Source: Sphingomonas prati
Lineage (GTDB): Bacteria; Pseudomonadota; Alphaproteobacteria; Sphingomonadales; Sphingomonadaceae
Length of the DNA stretch: 64,000 nt
Reading direction: 5' to 3'
Assembly: GCF_014643515.1 (NCBI RefSeq)
Contig: NZ_BMJP01000003.1
Location: forward strand, 1-64,000
A program made the translations under genes and the position numbers. This document shows, piece by piece, positions 1 through 13,147 of the stretch; the first letter of the stretch is position 1; each line of letters begins with the position of its first letter. Under the pieces are notes generated by a model that did not search any database, was not told the origin of the DNA, and saw only the letters and a list, made by a program, of their open reading frames with translations.

Positions 1-1673
1 CGCTGGATCCCGATAGCAGCCGCCTCATGATCGAAGACAATGGCATTGGCATGAACGCTGCCGATCTCGCCGATGCGCTTGGCACGATCGCAAGGTCGGG
101 CACCAAGAGCTTCATGGAACGGATCGCTAGTGTCGGAGGCAGCGAGGGAACGCAGCTGATCGGCCAGTTCGGTGTCGGTTTCTATTCCGCGTTCATGGTT
201 GCCGGGAAGGTCGACGTGATCTCGCGCAAGGCGGGTGAGGCAGAAGCGGCGATCTGGTCGTCCGATGGTCTCGGCAGCTACACGATCGCCCCCATCGATG
301 TGGAGGAAGCACCGGCCCGTGGCACACGCGTCGTCCTGCATCTGATGGAGGACGCGAAGGAGTATGCCGAGCGATACCGGATCGAACAGACGATCAAGTC
401 GCAGTCCGGCCATGTCCCGGTGCCGATTTCGTTGCTCGAGAAGCCCGATGCCGAGCCCGTCGAGATCGCCGATGGCGCGGCGCTGTGGACCAAACCGCGC
501 TCCGCGGTGACGGAAGCCGACTATGCCGACTTCTACCGCAGCGTGTCGGGTCAGTTCGATGATCCGGCGCTGACGCTGCATTACCGTGCCGAGGGCCGGC
601 ACGAATATTCGGTGCTCGCCTTCGTGCCCTCGACCAAACCGTTCGACCTGTTTGACCCCGATCGTTCGGGTCGCATGAAGCTTTACGTCAATCGCGTCTT
701 CATCACCGATGAAGCCGAGTTGCTGCCGCGCTATATGCGCTTCGTACGCGGGCTGGTGGATTCGTCTGACCTGCCGCTCAACATGTCGCGCGAGATGATC
801 CAGGAAAGCCCGATCCTCGCGACGATCAAGAAAGGCGTTACCGGAAAGATTCTCTCCGAACTGGAGAAGCGCGCCACGGCGGACAGCGATGCCTACCTCA
901 AGATCTGGGAGACCTTCGGCGCGGTACTGAAGGAAGGTTTGTACGAGGATTACGAGCGCCGCCCGACACTGCTCAACCTCGCGCGCTTCAAGACGACCGC
1001 TTCAGAAGGCGGCTGGCGATCGCTTGCCGACTATGAGTCGTCCATCAAGGAGAACCAGACGGCGATCTTCTATGCCACCGGCAACGATCTCGATCGTCTC
1101 GCAACCTCCCCTCAGCTCGAAGGCTTCCGCGCAAGGGGTGTCGAGGTCCTGCTGCTTCCCGACCAGGTCGACAGTTTCTGGGTGACGTCCGGCATCGATT
1201 ACAAGGGCAAGCCGTTCAAGTCGGTAACCCAGGGCGCAGCAGATCTCGGGCTGATCCCACTTCCCGAAGGCAGCACCGCGCCCGACGCTGCAGCAAGCGA
1301 GCAGGTCACGTCGTTTCTCAGCTTCGTCAAGACCACGCTCGACGATGCGGTTTCAGACGTTCGGACTTCGGACCGGTTGACCGATAGCGCTGTCTGCCTG
1401 GTCGCGTCGGAAAGCGGGATGGACCGCGAACTCGAACGACTGCTTGCGGCGTCAGGACGCGCGCCGGAGGCGGCCAAGCCTGTACTGGAGATCAACCCTC
1501 GCCACGAACTCATCGTGAAGCTAGCCGCCCTTGGTGACGCAGACGCGGACTTCCGGGCAGATGTTGCACGGTTGCTGTTCGACGAAGCGCAGATCGCCGA
1601 TGGCGAGCAACCGGTAGATCCACGCGGTTTCGCGGCGCGCCTGGCGCGGGTCATCACGCGAGCGCTGCCATAA
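1..1673 (+). CDS. htpG: Molecular chaperone HtpG (Hsp90), 5' end missing
   Basis: Cytosolic Hsp90-family ATPase chaperone. The reading frame is open from base 3 and runs into the window edge, so the start codon lies upstream; roughly the first 70 residues (including the N-box helix of the ATPase) are absent compared with the usual 620-640 residues. Visible ATP-binding motifs of the GHKL fold are IEDNGIGM near the start of the fragment and GQFGVGFYSAFM about 40 residues later. The middle-domain segment SRVFITDEAELLPRY-like (YVNRVFITDEAELLP) followed by VDSSDLPLNMSREM is diagnostic for HtpG. The C-terminal dimerisation domain is complete and ends at a TAA. Identification is very secure; only the 5' end is unknown. 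Confidence 0.97.
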   Translation, partial: LDPDSSRLMIEDNGIGMNAADLADALGTIARSGTKSFMERIASVGGSEGTQLIGQFGVGFYSAFMVAGKVDVISRKAGEAEAAIWSSDGLGSYTIAPIDVEEAPARGTRVVLHLMEDAKEYAERYRIEQTIKSQSGHVPVPISLLEKPDAEPVEIADGAALWTKPRSAVTEADYADFYRSVSGQFDDPALTLHYRAEGRHEYSVLAFVPSTKPFDLFDPDRSGRMKLYVNRVFITDEAELLPRYMRFVRGLVDSSDLPLNMSREMIQESPILATIKKGVTGKILSELEKRATADSDAYLKIWETFGAVLKEGLYEDYERRPTLLNLARFKTTASEGGWRSLADYESSIKENQTAIFYATGNDLDRLATSPQLEGFRARGVEVLLLPDQVDSFWVTSGIDYKGKPFKSVTQGAADLGLIPLPEGSTAPDAAASEQVTSFLSFVKTTLDDAVSDVRTSDRLTDSAVCLVASESGMDRELERLLAASGRAPEAAKPVLEINPRHELIVKLAALGDADADFRADVARLLFDEAQIADGEQPVDPRGFAARLARVITRALP

Positions 1674-1973
1674 TCTATCGGCGTGGTGCGGAGCGTTAAC
1701 GCCCAATACCACCAACAGGCGGGGCGGCCGAACGGCCGCTCCGTCGCTTTCCGATGAATGGTCGGTCGATTGCGCCCGCTGTCGGACACCTGGAAATGTG
1801 GAGTTTGAAATTCGACCACTGCAGACCGCGCGCCGTTTCGGCGCCTGAAACCGGGTTCGTGTCGGTCTCACGTCTCCACACGCTCATGTGGGGGCCACCA
1901 AAGCCCCGGAAATACGGGTAGATTTTTGGGGTTGCCCGAAGGCTAAGTCATTGATTCAGCATGATAAAAATAT
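1674..1973. other. Intergenic region with no recognised gene
   Basis: About 300 bases between the htpG stop and the 3' end of the tRNA-Leu gene. The minus-strand ORFs here are shadows without recognisable protein features. The last 40 bases before the tRNA are AT-rich. I see no convincing terminator or promoter. Confidence 0.5.
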
Positions 1974-2060
1974 TGGTGCCCAGAAGAGGACTCGAACCTC
2001 CACGACCTTGCGATCGCCAGCACCTGAAGCTGGTGCGTCTACCAATTCCGCCATCTGGGC
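1974..2060 (-). tRNA. tRNA-Leu, anticodon CAG
   Basis: Read on the minus strand the gene starts GCCCAGA and ends TCTGGGC-A-CCA, giving a perfect 7-bp acceptor stem, discriminator A73 as expected for leucine, and an encoded CCA end. The anticodon stem CCAGC/GCTGG encloses the loop TTCAGGT, placing CAG at positions 34-36, which reads CUG codons. The T arm contains GTTCGAGTC. The long variable arm between anticodon and T arms fits the class II structure of tRNA-Leu. It lies opposite in strand to the flanking protein genes. Confidence 0.97.
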
Positions 2061-2193
2061 ACGGGGTAGGAGGGGGCCTCTAGGGGGTCGGCATGAACCT
2101 TGTCAACGGCCTTCTGCACGGGCAATGGACCGGCAACGGATTTCCGCTCGGGAATTCGGCACGCATATCATCCGGACGGACGGGAATCGATCG

Positions 2194-3141
2194 ATGGCAG
2201 GGTTGGTGACGATCTTCGGCGGCGGGGGCTTTCTGGGCCGCTACGTCGTGCAGGAACTGCTGAAGGCGGGCGCACGCGTCCGTGTCGCGGGGCGCGATCC
2301 GAAAAACGCCTGGTTCCTCAAACCGCTCGGCGGCGTCGGCCAGACGCAGTTCGTCGCGGTCGACATCACCCGAGCCGACAGCGTCGCGCGCGCGGTGCAG
2401 GCTTCCACCGCGGTCATCAACCTCGTCGGCCTGCTCGCCGGCAAGTTCGATGCCGTCCATGTCGGTGGCGCACGCAACGTGGCGGAGGCGGCCCACGCCG
2501 CCGGCGCCGCGGCAATAGTCCAGGTCTCGGCGATCGGTGCCGATCCCGCCGCCGCCAGCACCTATGCCCGCAGCAAGGGCGAGGGCGAGGCCGCGGTCCG
2601 CACCGCATTCCCGAACGCCACCATCCTGCGCCCCTCGATCATCTTCGGGCCAGAGGACATGTTCGTGAACAAGTTCGCGCAGATGGCCCGCCTCCCCATC
2701 CTCCCCGTCCTGCGTGGCCCCGTGCTGTTCCAGCCGGCGTTCGTGGCCGACGTGGCGAAGGCCGTCGCCCGCGCCGCGCTCGATCCGCTCACCTATGGCG
2801 GCCGCACCTTCGAACTGGGCGGTCCGGACCGGATCAGCATGGAAGCACTCAACCGCTGGGTCGCCAAGCAGATCGGTCGCACCCCCGCGATCGTCCCGAT
2901 CCCCGACGCGGTCGGCGCGATGATGGCAAAGGCCGGCCGCTTCATCCCCGGCGCACCGATCACGCAGGACCAGTGGCTGCTGCTCCAGTCCGACAATGTC
3001 GTCGCCCCGGATGCGGAAGGGTTCGCGGCATTCGGCATCGATCCGGTACCGCTCGCGGTCGTGGCCCCCGGCTGGCTCGTCCAGTATCGCCGCCAGGGCC
3101 GGTTCGCCACGGTCGACGCAACGGGCACCGGCGCAGTCTGA
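2194..3141 (+). CDS. NDUFA9-like NAD(P)-binding protein (complex I subunit family)
   Basis: A 315-residue atypical short-chain dehydrogenase of the NAD-dependent epimerase/NDUFA9 group. The Rossmann nucleotide-binding motif [13 protein letters not shown] is at residues 6-18, followed by VRVAGRDP. The segment [20 protein letters not shown] holds the Ser/Tyr-x-x-x-Lys positions typical of the fold, and [17 protein letters not shown] is characteristic of the NDUFA9-like subgroup. I chose the ATG at 2194 because the nucleotide-binding motif follows directly; the frame is open upstream but would add about 100 unconserved residues and overlap the tRNA. The stop overlaps the uppP start (TGATG), indicating translational coupling. 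A role in quinone/complex I biology is a family-level inference; the true substrate is unknown. Confidence 0.85.
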   Translation: MAGLVTIFGGGGFLGRYVVQELLKAGARVRVAGRDPKNAWFLKPLGGVGQTQFVAVDITRADSVARAVQASTAVINLVGLLAGKFDAVHVGGARNVAEAAHAAGAAAIVQVSAIGADPAAASTYARSKGEGEAAVRTAFPNATILRPSIIFGPEDMFVNKFAQMARLPILPVLRGPVLFQPAFVADVAKAVARAALDPLTYGGRTFELGGPDRISMEALNRWVAKQIGRTPAIVPIPDAVGAMMAKAGRFIPGAPITQDQWLLLQSDNVVAPDAEGFAAFGIDPVPLAVVAPGWLVQYRRQGRFATVDATGTGAV

Positions 3142-3944
3142 TGGATCATTCGCTGCTCGTCATCATGCTCCTCGGCATCGTCGAGGGCCTGACGGAATTC
3201 ATCCCCGTCTCATCGACGGGCCACCTGCTGCTCGCCGGCGAGCTGCTCGGCTTCAACTCGGCCTCTTCCGCCACGTTCGACATCGTGATCCAGCTCGGCG
3301 CGATCCTGGCTGTCGTGGTCCTCTACGCGCGCCGCTTCACCGCGGTCGCCACCGGCCTCGTCCGCCGCGATCCGCAGGCGATCCGCTTCGGCCGCAACGT
3401 CGTGCTCGGCTTCCTGCCCGCGCTCGTCATCGGCGCGCTGGCCTACAGCTCGATCAAGGCCATGATGCAGACCCCGATGGTCGTCGCGGTGGCGCTCGTC
3501 GTCGGCGGCATCGCGATCCTGGTGATCGAACGCCGCACCCGTGCGGTCGCGGTCACGTCGGTCGAGGACATGCCGTTCCGCACCGCGCTCGGTGTCGGCA
3601 TCGTGCAGTGCCTTTCGATGATCCCCGGCGTCTCGCGCTCTGGCGCCACCATCATGGGCGCGCTGAGCCTTGGCGTCGATCGCCGCACCGCCGCGGAATA
3701 CAGCTTCTTCCTTGCCATCCCGGTCATGCTCGCCGCGACGGCAAAGGAATTGTGGGAAACCCGCAACGCACTCGGCGACACCGACTGGACCGGCATCGCG
3801 ATCGGCTTTGTCGTCTCGTTCGTCGTCGCGATGCTCGTCATCCGCGCCTTCCTCGCGATCGTCTCACGCCACGGTTTCGCGCCGTTCGCTTGGTACCGCA
3901 TCGTCGTCGGCACGATCGCCATCCTTTGGCTTGCACTACGATAG
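3141..3944 (+). CDS. uppP: Undecaprenyl-diphosphatase UppP (BacA)
   Basis: Integral membrane enzyme of 267 residues that dephosphorylates undecaprenyl diphosphate to recycle the lipid carrier for peptidoglycan and other envelope glycans; the family is also linked to bacitracin resistance. The two signature motifs are present: [17 protein letters not shown] near residues 15-31 with the glutamate-rich region, and [14 protein letters not shown] near residues 163-176 with the catalytic arginine/serine. Several hydrophobic helices span the rest of the chain. Length equals the family norm. The ATG shares one base with the TGA of the preceding NDUFA9-like gene, so the pair is co-transcribed. Confidence 0.96.
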   Translation: MDHSLLVIMLLGIVEGLTEFIPVSSTGHLLLAGELLGFNSASSATFDIVIQLGAILAVVVLYARRFTAVATGLVRRDPQAIRFGRNVVLGFLPALVIGALAYSSIKAMMQTPMVVAVALVVGGIAILVIERRTRAVAVTSVEDMPFRTALGVGIVQCLSMIPGVSRSGATIMGALSLGVDRRTAAEYSFFLAIPVMLAATAKELWETRNALGDTDWTGIAIGFVVSFVVAMLVIRAFLAIVSRHGFAPFAWYRIVVGTIAILWLALR

Positions 3945-4031
3945 GACCGAACCGGACCTGACTCATCGGCTGGAAGATGCGGGTGGGCGCAGAGTGCTTC
4001 GACACTCAGATTAAATAGGACAGCCTCACTG

Positions 4032-4054
4032 CACGACCGCTCGTTTAGGTCGTG
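4032..4054. promoter_or_regulatory. Inverted repeat upstream of gltD
   Basis: CACGACC and GGTCGTG form a perfect 7-bp inverted repeat separated by 9 bases, about 50 bases before the gltD start. It could be a leader hairpin or an operator for the glutamate synthase operon. No protein-binding consensus was recognised, so the role is unproven. Confidence 0.3.
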
Positions 4055-4102
4055 ACATCGGTCTCAGACTGCGACATTCGTGCGCCGCAAGAGGAGCATG
4101 CG

Positions 4103-5557
4103 ATGGCAGACAACCCGATGTTGAGCTTCGTGCGGCTCGATCAGCATTACCCGGCCAAGCGCCCCGCCGCCGTGCGGGCCGAGGACTTCGCCGAAATCGC
4201 CGATCGCTACGCCCGCGACGATGCGGAGGCTCAGTCCTCACGCTGTTCGCAGTGCGGCGTCCCCTATTGCTCAACGCACTGCCCGCTCCACAACCACATC
4301 CCCGACTGGCTTCGCCTCACCGCGGAGGGCCGCCTGCGCGAGGCCTACGAACTCAGCAACGCGACCTCCACCATGCCCGAGATCTGCGGCCGCATCTGCC
4401 CTCAGGACCGGCTGTGCGAGGGCAACTGCGTCATCGAATTTTCCGGCCACGGCGCGGTCACGATCGGCTCGGTCGAAAAATACATCACCGACACCGCCTG
4501 GGCCGAAGGCTGGGTCGAACCAGTCCGCGTCGGGCCGGATCGCGGCCAGTCGATCGGCGTCATCGGTGCCGGCCCCGCCGGGCTCACCACCGCCGAACTG
4601 ATGCGCGCGCGCGGGTACGAGGTCCATGTCTACGACCGCCACGACCGCGCCGGCGGGCTGCTCACCTACGGCATCCCCGGCTTCAAGCTGGAAAAGGACG
4701 TCGTCATGCGCCGTGTCGAGCGGCTGCGCGATGCCGGCATCGTCTTCCACCACGACTTCGCCGTCGGCCGCGACGCGACGCTCGCCGACCTGCGCGGCCG
4801 CCACGACGCCGTCCTGATCGCGACCGGCGTCTACCGCCCGCGCGCCATCAAGGCGCCCGGCGTCGGGGCCGGCGGCATCGTCGAATCGCTCGACTATCTC
4901 ACTGCGTCCAACCGCAAGGGCTTCGGCGACGCGGTCCCGGCGTATGACGACGGCGCGCTCAACGCCGCGGGCAAGGACGTCGTCGTGATCGGCGGCGGCG
5001 ACACCGCGATGGATTGCGTCCGCACCGCTATCCGTCAGGGTGCGAAGTCCGTGAAGTGCCTCTATCGCCGCGACCGCGCCAACATGCCGGGCTCTCAGCG
5101 CGAGGTGAAGAATGCCGAAGAGGAAGGCGTCGAATTCGTCTGGCTGTCCGGGCCGGAAGCCTTCCACGGCGACGCCCAGGTGACCGGCGTCGCCGCCACC
5201 CGCATGCGGCTCGGCGCCGCCGACGCGTCCGGCCGCCGTGCACCCGAACCCGACCCGGCCGGCGGCTTCCGCCTCGACGCCGATCTCGTGATCAAGGCAC
5301 TCGGCTTCGATGCGGAGGACCTGCCCACGCTGTTCGGTTCGAACGAGCTGTCCGTCACGCGCTGGGGCACCGTCCGGATCGATCACAAGTCGATGCAGAC
5401 CTCGATCGACGGCGTCTTCGCCGCCGGCGACATCGTCCGCGGCGCCTCGCTCGTCGTCTGGGCGATCCGCGACGGCCGTGACGTCGCCGACAAGATGCAT
5501 GCCTACCTCCGTGCCAAGGCAAAGGCTGCAGCGGCACAGGAGCTGGTCCCGGCATGA
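4103..5557 (+). CDS. gltD: Glutamate synthase [NADPH] small subunit
   Basis: Beta subunit of glutamate synthase (GOGAT), 484 residues. It takes electrons from NADPH through FAD and passes them via 4Fe-4S clusters to the large subunit, which makes glutamate from glutamine and 2-oxoglutarate. The N-terminal cysteine clusters are visible as SRCSQCGVPYCSTHCP and EICGRICPQDRLCEGNC. The FAD motif is GVIGAGPAGLTTAE and the NADPH motif is VVIGGGDTAMDC; the C-terminal GVFAAGDIVRGASLVVWAI completes the FAD site. I place the start at the ATG at 4103, preceded by GAGGAG at 4091-4096; the upstream in-frame extension is not conserved. The stop overlaps the next gene by four bases. gltD preceding gltB with one small gene between is discussed under findings. 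Confidence 0.96.
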   Translation: MADNPMLSFVRLDQHYPAKRPAAVRAEDFAEIADRYARDDAEAQSSRCSQCGVPYCSTHCPLHNHIPDWLRLTAEGRLREAYELSNATSTMPEICGRICPQDRLCEGNCVIEFSGHGAVTIGSVEKYITDTAWAEGWVEPVRVGPDRGQSIGVIGAGPAGLTTAELMRARGYEVHVYDRHDRAGGLLTYGIPGFKLEKDVVMRRVERLRDAGIVFHHDFAVGRDATLADLRGRHDAVLIATGVYRPRAIKAPGVGAGGIVESLDYLTASNRKGFGDAVPAYDDGALNAAGKDVVVIGGGDTAMDCVRTAIRQGAKSVKCLYRRDRANMPGSQREVKNAEEEGVEFVWLSGPEAFHGDAQVTGVAATRMRLGAADASGRRAPEPDPAGGFRLDADLVIKALGFDAEDLPTLFGSNELSVTRWGTVRIDHKSMQTSIDGVFAAGDIVRGASLVVWAIRDGRDVADKMHAYLRAKAKAAAAQELVPA

Positions 5558-5850
5558 GGCTGCAACCGGCCGACATCGACGCGATCAAGGCCGCCGCCGC
5601 CGAAACCTTCGGCGCGGACGCTGTCGTCCGGCTGTTCGGCAGCCGCGTCGACGATACCCTGCGCGGCGGAGACATCGACCTGCACGTCGAAACCGACCCG
5701 GTCACCGACGAATGGCACGCCCGCGACGCCTTCCTCGACCGCCTGTTCACGCAGATCGAGCGGCAAAAGGTCGACGTCGTCATCACCCAGCGCGGCGGCA
5801 CGCCCCGCGGGTTCGAACGGATCGCCTATCGCGACGGGATCGTCTTGTGA
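5554..5850 (+). CDS. Minimal nucleotidyltransferase-domain protein (MNT-like)
   Basis: A 98-residue protein with the nucleotidyltransferase core: RLFGSRVDDTLRGGDIDLHVET contains the GS motif and the two metal-binding aspartates (DID), and KVDVVITQRG supplies the third acidic strand. Single-domain proteins of this kind include MNT antitoxins, which AMPylate or inhibit HEPN toxins, and orphan relatives of unknown substrate. The ATG overlaps the gltD stop (ATGA). No HEPN partner is present: only a 21-codon ORF lies between it and gltB. It is therefore co-expressed with glutamate synthase but its role there is unknown. Confidence 0.75.
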   Translation: MRLQPADIDAIKAAAAETFGADAVVRLFGSRVDDTLRGGDIDLHVETDPVTDEWHARDAFLDRLFTQIERQKVDVVITQRGGTPRGFERIAYRDGIVL

Positions 5851-5908
5851 CACCCGAGGCTGACATCTCCGAACGCACCCTTGCCTTCCTGAACGACAGG
5901 AACCTGCC

Positions 5909-5912
<4 letters not shown>
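5847..5912 (+). CDS. 21-codon ORF coupling the nucleotidyltransferase gene to gltB
   Basis: A GTG start overlapping the nucleotidyltransferase TGA opens a 21-residue frame (VTPEADISERTLAFLNDRNL plus a final proline) whose TGA overlaps the gltB ATG. It may serve only for translational coupling, or be a remnant of a longer partner protein. No homology was recognised and coding status is uncertain. Confidence 0.3.
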
Positions 5913-10435
<4,523 letters not shown>

Positions 10436-10449
10436 CCGCACCAGAAAAG

Positions 10450-10645
10450 CCCTCTCCCCTCCGGGGAGAGGGTTGGGAAAGGGGCTTGGCGGCAGCGAAC
10501 GTCGTCAAAGTCATCGCATCGCGTTTCGCCAAACGCCAACTCACCATCGCGACCCAGAACACCCCAAGCCACGCCCCCCGAAAGGGGGAGGGAGCCAAGC
10601 AAAAAGCCCTCCCCCACCGGGGGGAGGGTTGGGTGGGGGGCGCGG
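10450..10645. repeat. Dispersed GC-rich palindromes after gltB
   Basis: The 317-base gap between gltB and the next gene holds two hairpins and no gene. At 10450-10472, CCCTCTCCCC and GGGGAGAGGG flank a TCC loop. At 10607-10628 CCCTCCCCC and GGGGGAGGG flank ACCG, followed by TTGGGTGGGG. Near-identical copies occur elsewhere (16495, 22787, 38705, 38780). They stand at operon ends and may act as transcription terminators or as REP-like elements. Confidence 0.7.
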
Positions 10646-10752
10646 CTTGACGAAACATCACCCCACACGCGCCCAACAGATTCGCGAAACCCAAAACCAA
10701 CAAAAAAGAACCGACTAGCGCCCCCCGCCCCCCGCGCTATGAACGCCACACC

Positions 10753-11424
10753 ATGTGGCAACTTCATCAATTCCCGCTCTGCCCCTTCTCGCGCAAGGTC
10801 CGGCTCCTCCTGGGGGAGAAGGGGGTCGGCTACGAACTCATCCGCGAATCACCCTGGGCGCGGCGCGACGAGTTTCTCGACATGAACCCCGCTGGCCAGA
10901 CGCCCGTCATGACCGACGCCGTCGCCGGCCTGACGCTGATCGATTCAACCGCGATCTGCGAATATCTCGAAGAGACGATCGACAAGGCGCCGATGCTCAA
11001 CGGCCCGGCCGCCAACCGCGCCGAGATCCGCCGCCTCGTCGCCTGGTTCGACGAGAAAGTGTATAACGAGGTCGTCGCCCCGTTGATGCTCGAACGCATG
11101 CTCAAACGCATCGTCCACCGCGCCGCGCCCGACGCCAAGATGCTGCGCGAGGCGATGAAGGTCGCCAACAGCCATCTCGACTATGTCGACTGGCTGCTCG
11201 ACCATCGCCGCTGGATCGGTGGCCCCGTCCTGAGCCTCGCCGACCTCGCCGCTGCGGCGCATCTGTCGGTCGCCGATTATCTCGGCGGCATCGACTGGCG
11301 CGGCCACGACCGCACGAAGGAATGGTACGCCGCCCTCAAAAGCCGTCCCAGCTTCCGCCCGCTACTCAGCGAACGCATGGAAATCGTCACCCCGCCCCCG
11401 CATTATGACAAGGTGGATTTCTAG
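10753..11424 (+). CDS. fzlA: Glutathione-S-transferase-like protein, FzlA family
   Basis: A 223-residue GST-fold protein: thioredoxin-like N-terminal domain (LHQFPLCPFSRKVRLLLGEK, then NPAGQTPVM and the SNAIL-like DSTAICEYLEE) and an all-helical C-terminal domain. The C-terminal half (SLADLAAAAHLSVADYLGGI, ALKSRPSFRPLL) and particularly the ending PPPHYDKVDF resemble Caulobacter FzlA, an FtsZ-binding division protein that lacks classical GST activity. From family knowledge I infer a role in cell constriction, with a detoxifying GST as the alternative. It is a single gene convergent with the phoD-like gene. Confidence 0.72.
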   Translation: MWQLHQFPLCPFSRKVRLLLGEKGVGYELIRESPWARRDEFLDMNPAGQTPVMTDAVAGLTLIDSTAICEYLEETIDKAPMLNGPAANRAEIRRLVAWFDEKVYNEVVAPLMLERMLKRIVHRAAPDAKMLREAMKVANSHLDYVDWLLDHRRWIGGPVLSLADLAAAAHLSVADYLGGIDWRGHDRTKEWYAALKSRPSFRPLLSERMEIVTPPPHYDKVDF

Positions 11425-11441
11425 GAACGGCACCGAACCTC

Positions 11442-11473
11442 CCTAGCCCCTCCCCTTCAGGGGAGGGGCTAGG
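11442..11473. terminator. Perfect hairpin between convergent genes
   Basis: CCTAGCCCCTCCCC and GGGGAGGGGCTAGG form a perfect 14-bp stem with a TTCA loop. It lies between the fzlA-like gene and the convergent phoD-like gene and includes the phoD stop codon. Position and symmetry suggest a bidirectional terminator, although neither side has a clear T-tract. It belongs to the same repeat family as 13044 and 18321. Confidence 0.55.
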
Positions 11474-13028
11474 AAACAGCCAGCTTCGCCACCCCATGCT
11501 CCACAGTCGCCACCGCACGCGTGCTCACCTGACCACCCGGCCGCGACACCTGGTCCACCACGCGGAACCGCGACTCCCACCGATCCGGCGTCACCGAACA
11601 CAGCAGATACCCGCGCTGGTCGTTGGTGAACTTCAGCTGCGGGTTGTGCGCCCGCATCTGCGGATCGGTCCGCCGCTTGTCCTGCCCGTCGCCACCCGAC
11701 GTGATCGAGGTCGACACGAACTCGACGGCCACCGCCTCGCCCTTCGCGGTCGCCAGTTCGCCGGCATAATTCTGATGCTCGTCGCCGGTCAGCACCACGA
11801 CGTTGCCCAGCCCACGGCAGCGTTCCAGCATCCGTTCGCGTGGGCTCAGATACCCGGCCCAGCTGTCCATGTTGCGGGTCGGCTGCGGCTCGTCGCCCGT
11901 CCGCCGGTCGAGCCGCATCATCATCACCTGCTGCGCCAGCGTATTCCACCGCGCACGCTTCTCGCGCAACGCCGCGTCCAGCCACTTCTCCTGCACCGTG
12001 CCCAGCACCTGCGCCTTCGGATCGGACGTGCCGGCGCAGTCCGCCTCGAACCCGTCGCCGCATGGCTGGTCGGTCCGGAACTGGCGCGTATCGAGGAAGT
12101 GTGCGTCGAGCAGCTGGCCGTACCGCGCCCGGCGGTACATCGAAATGCCCGCCCCGGTCGGCATCATGCTCGCCCGCACCGGGCTATGTTCGTACCACGC
12201 CTGGAACGCGGCCGCGCGCCGCAACAGGAAGACGCCCGACGGGGTGTCGTTCTCGTCGATGCTGCCGACCCAGTTGTTCTCGACCTCATGGTCGTCGAAC
12301 GTCGTCCACCATGGTGCCGCCGCATGCGCCGCCTGCAGGTCCGGGTCCTGTTTGTACTGCGCATAACGCCGGCGATAATCGTCGATGCTGTAGATCTCGT
12401 CGCCGATATGCGACCGCACGAACGTCCGCGGCAGGCCGTCATAGCCGATCGGCATCGGCGACGAACGCCGCTCGTAGATGTAATCGCCGTAATGGAAGAC
12501 GAAATCGACGTCTTCCTGGCTCAGGTGACGGTAGGCGGTGAACAGCCCGTCCTCATAATGCTGGCACCCGGCCACGCCGAACGTCAGCTTGGCGATGTCC
12601 GCGCCGGCCAGCGGCGTCGTCTTGGCCCGCCCCGCGCTGCTCCGCTCGCGCCCCACGTTGAACCGGTACCAGTAAGGCCGGTCGGGCAGCAGCCCCGCCA
12701 CTTCGACGTGCACCGAATGGGCCAGCTCCGGCCGCGCGATCGCCTTGCCCTTCTGCACGATCGTCTTGAACGCGGAGTCGCTCGCCACCACCCAGTCGAC
12801 CTCGATCGGCGCCATCGGCACGCCGCCACCGTCGACCAGCGGATCGGGCGCCAGCCGCGTCCAGATCACGAACCCGTCCGGCGCCGGATCGCCCGACGCC
12901 ACACCCAGCCGGAACGGATATTGCGTGAACAGCATCTGCGTCTGCGCGCGCAGGATGGCCGGCGCGGCAAGACCGGTGGCAGCGATCCCGCCGATCAAAG
13001 TGCGGCGGGTGATTTTTTCGAGAGTCAT
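11469..13028 (-). CDS. phoD: PhoD-like alkaline phosphatase/phosphodiesterase, Tat-exported
   Basis: Secreted metallophosphoesterase of 519 residues. The N-terminus carries a twin-arginine signal (KITRRTLIGGIAATGLAAPA followed by a hydrophobic run and an Ala-x-Ala-like site), then the PhoD N-terminal beta domain (FRLGVASGDPAPDGFVIWTR). Metal-binding motifs of the PhoD catalytic domain are GVAGCQHYEDG, FVFHYGDYIYE, FDDHEVENNW and LTGDEHQNY. The family uses Fe/Ca to cleave phosphate mono- and diesters in the periplasm and is often induced by phosphate starvation; no Pho box was recognised here. It starts at an ATG on the minus strand and is monocistronic. Confidence 0.9.
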   Translation of the reverse strand: MTLEKITRRTLIGGIAATGLAAPAILRAQTQMLFTQYPFRLGVASGDPAPDGFVIWTRLAPDPLVDGGGVPMAPIEVDWVVASDSAFKTIVQKGKAIARPELAHSVHVEVAGLLPDRPYWYRFNVGRERSSAGRAKTTPLAGADIAKLTFGVAGCQHYEDGLFTAYRHLSQEDVDFVFHYGDYIYERRSSPMPIGYDGLPRTFVRSHIGDEIYSIDDYRRRYAQYKQDPDLQAAHAAAPWWTTFDDHEVENNWVGSIDENDTPSGVFLLRRAAAFQAWYEHSPVRASMMPTGAGISMYRRARYGQLLDAHFLDTRQFRTDQPCGDGFEADCAGTSDPKAQVLGTVQEKWLDAALREKRARWNTLAQQVMMMRLDRRTGDEPQPTRNMDSWAGYLSPRERMLERCRGLGNVVVLTGDEHQNYAGELATAKGEAVAVEFVSTSITSGGDGQDKRRTDPQMRAHNPQLKFTNDQRGYLLCSVTPDRWESRFRVVDQVSRPGGQVSTRAVATVEHGVAKLAVS

Positions 13029-13043
13029 ACTCAGCCTTCTTCC

Positions 13044-13065
13044 CCCCTCCCTTTTAAGGGAGGGG
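13044..13065. repeat. Dispersed palindrome CCCCTCCCTT/AAGGGAGGGG
   Basis: Perfect 10-bp inverted repeat with a 2-base centre, followed by CCGGGGGTGGGT, in the gap between ubiG and the phoD-like gene. It is one of a family also at 11442, 18321 and, interrupted, at 15234. Confidence 0.65.
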
Positions 13066-13147
13066 CCGGGGGTGGGTGCTACGCCGTCACGTCGGCCGCC
13101 CGCGAAGGAGTAGCCACACCCAACCCCTCCCTAGGATGGACAGCAGA

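Noticed and set aside
1888-2193. N-terminal extension of the NDUFA9-like protein
   Set aside because: The extension overlaps the tRNA-Leu gene and is not protein-like; the nucleotide-binding motif follows the ATG at 2194.
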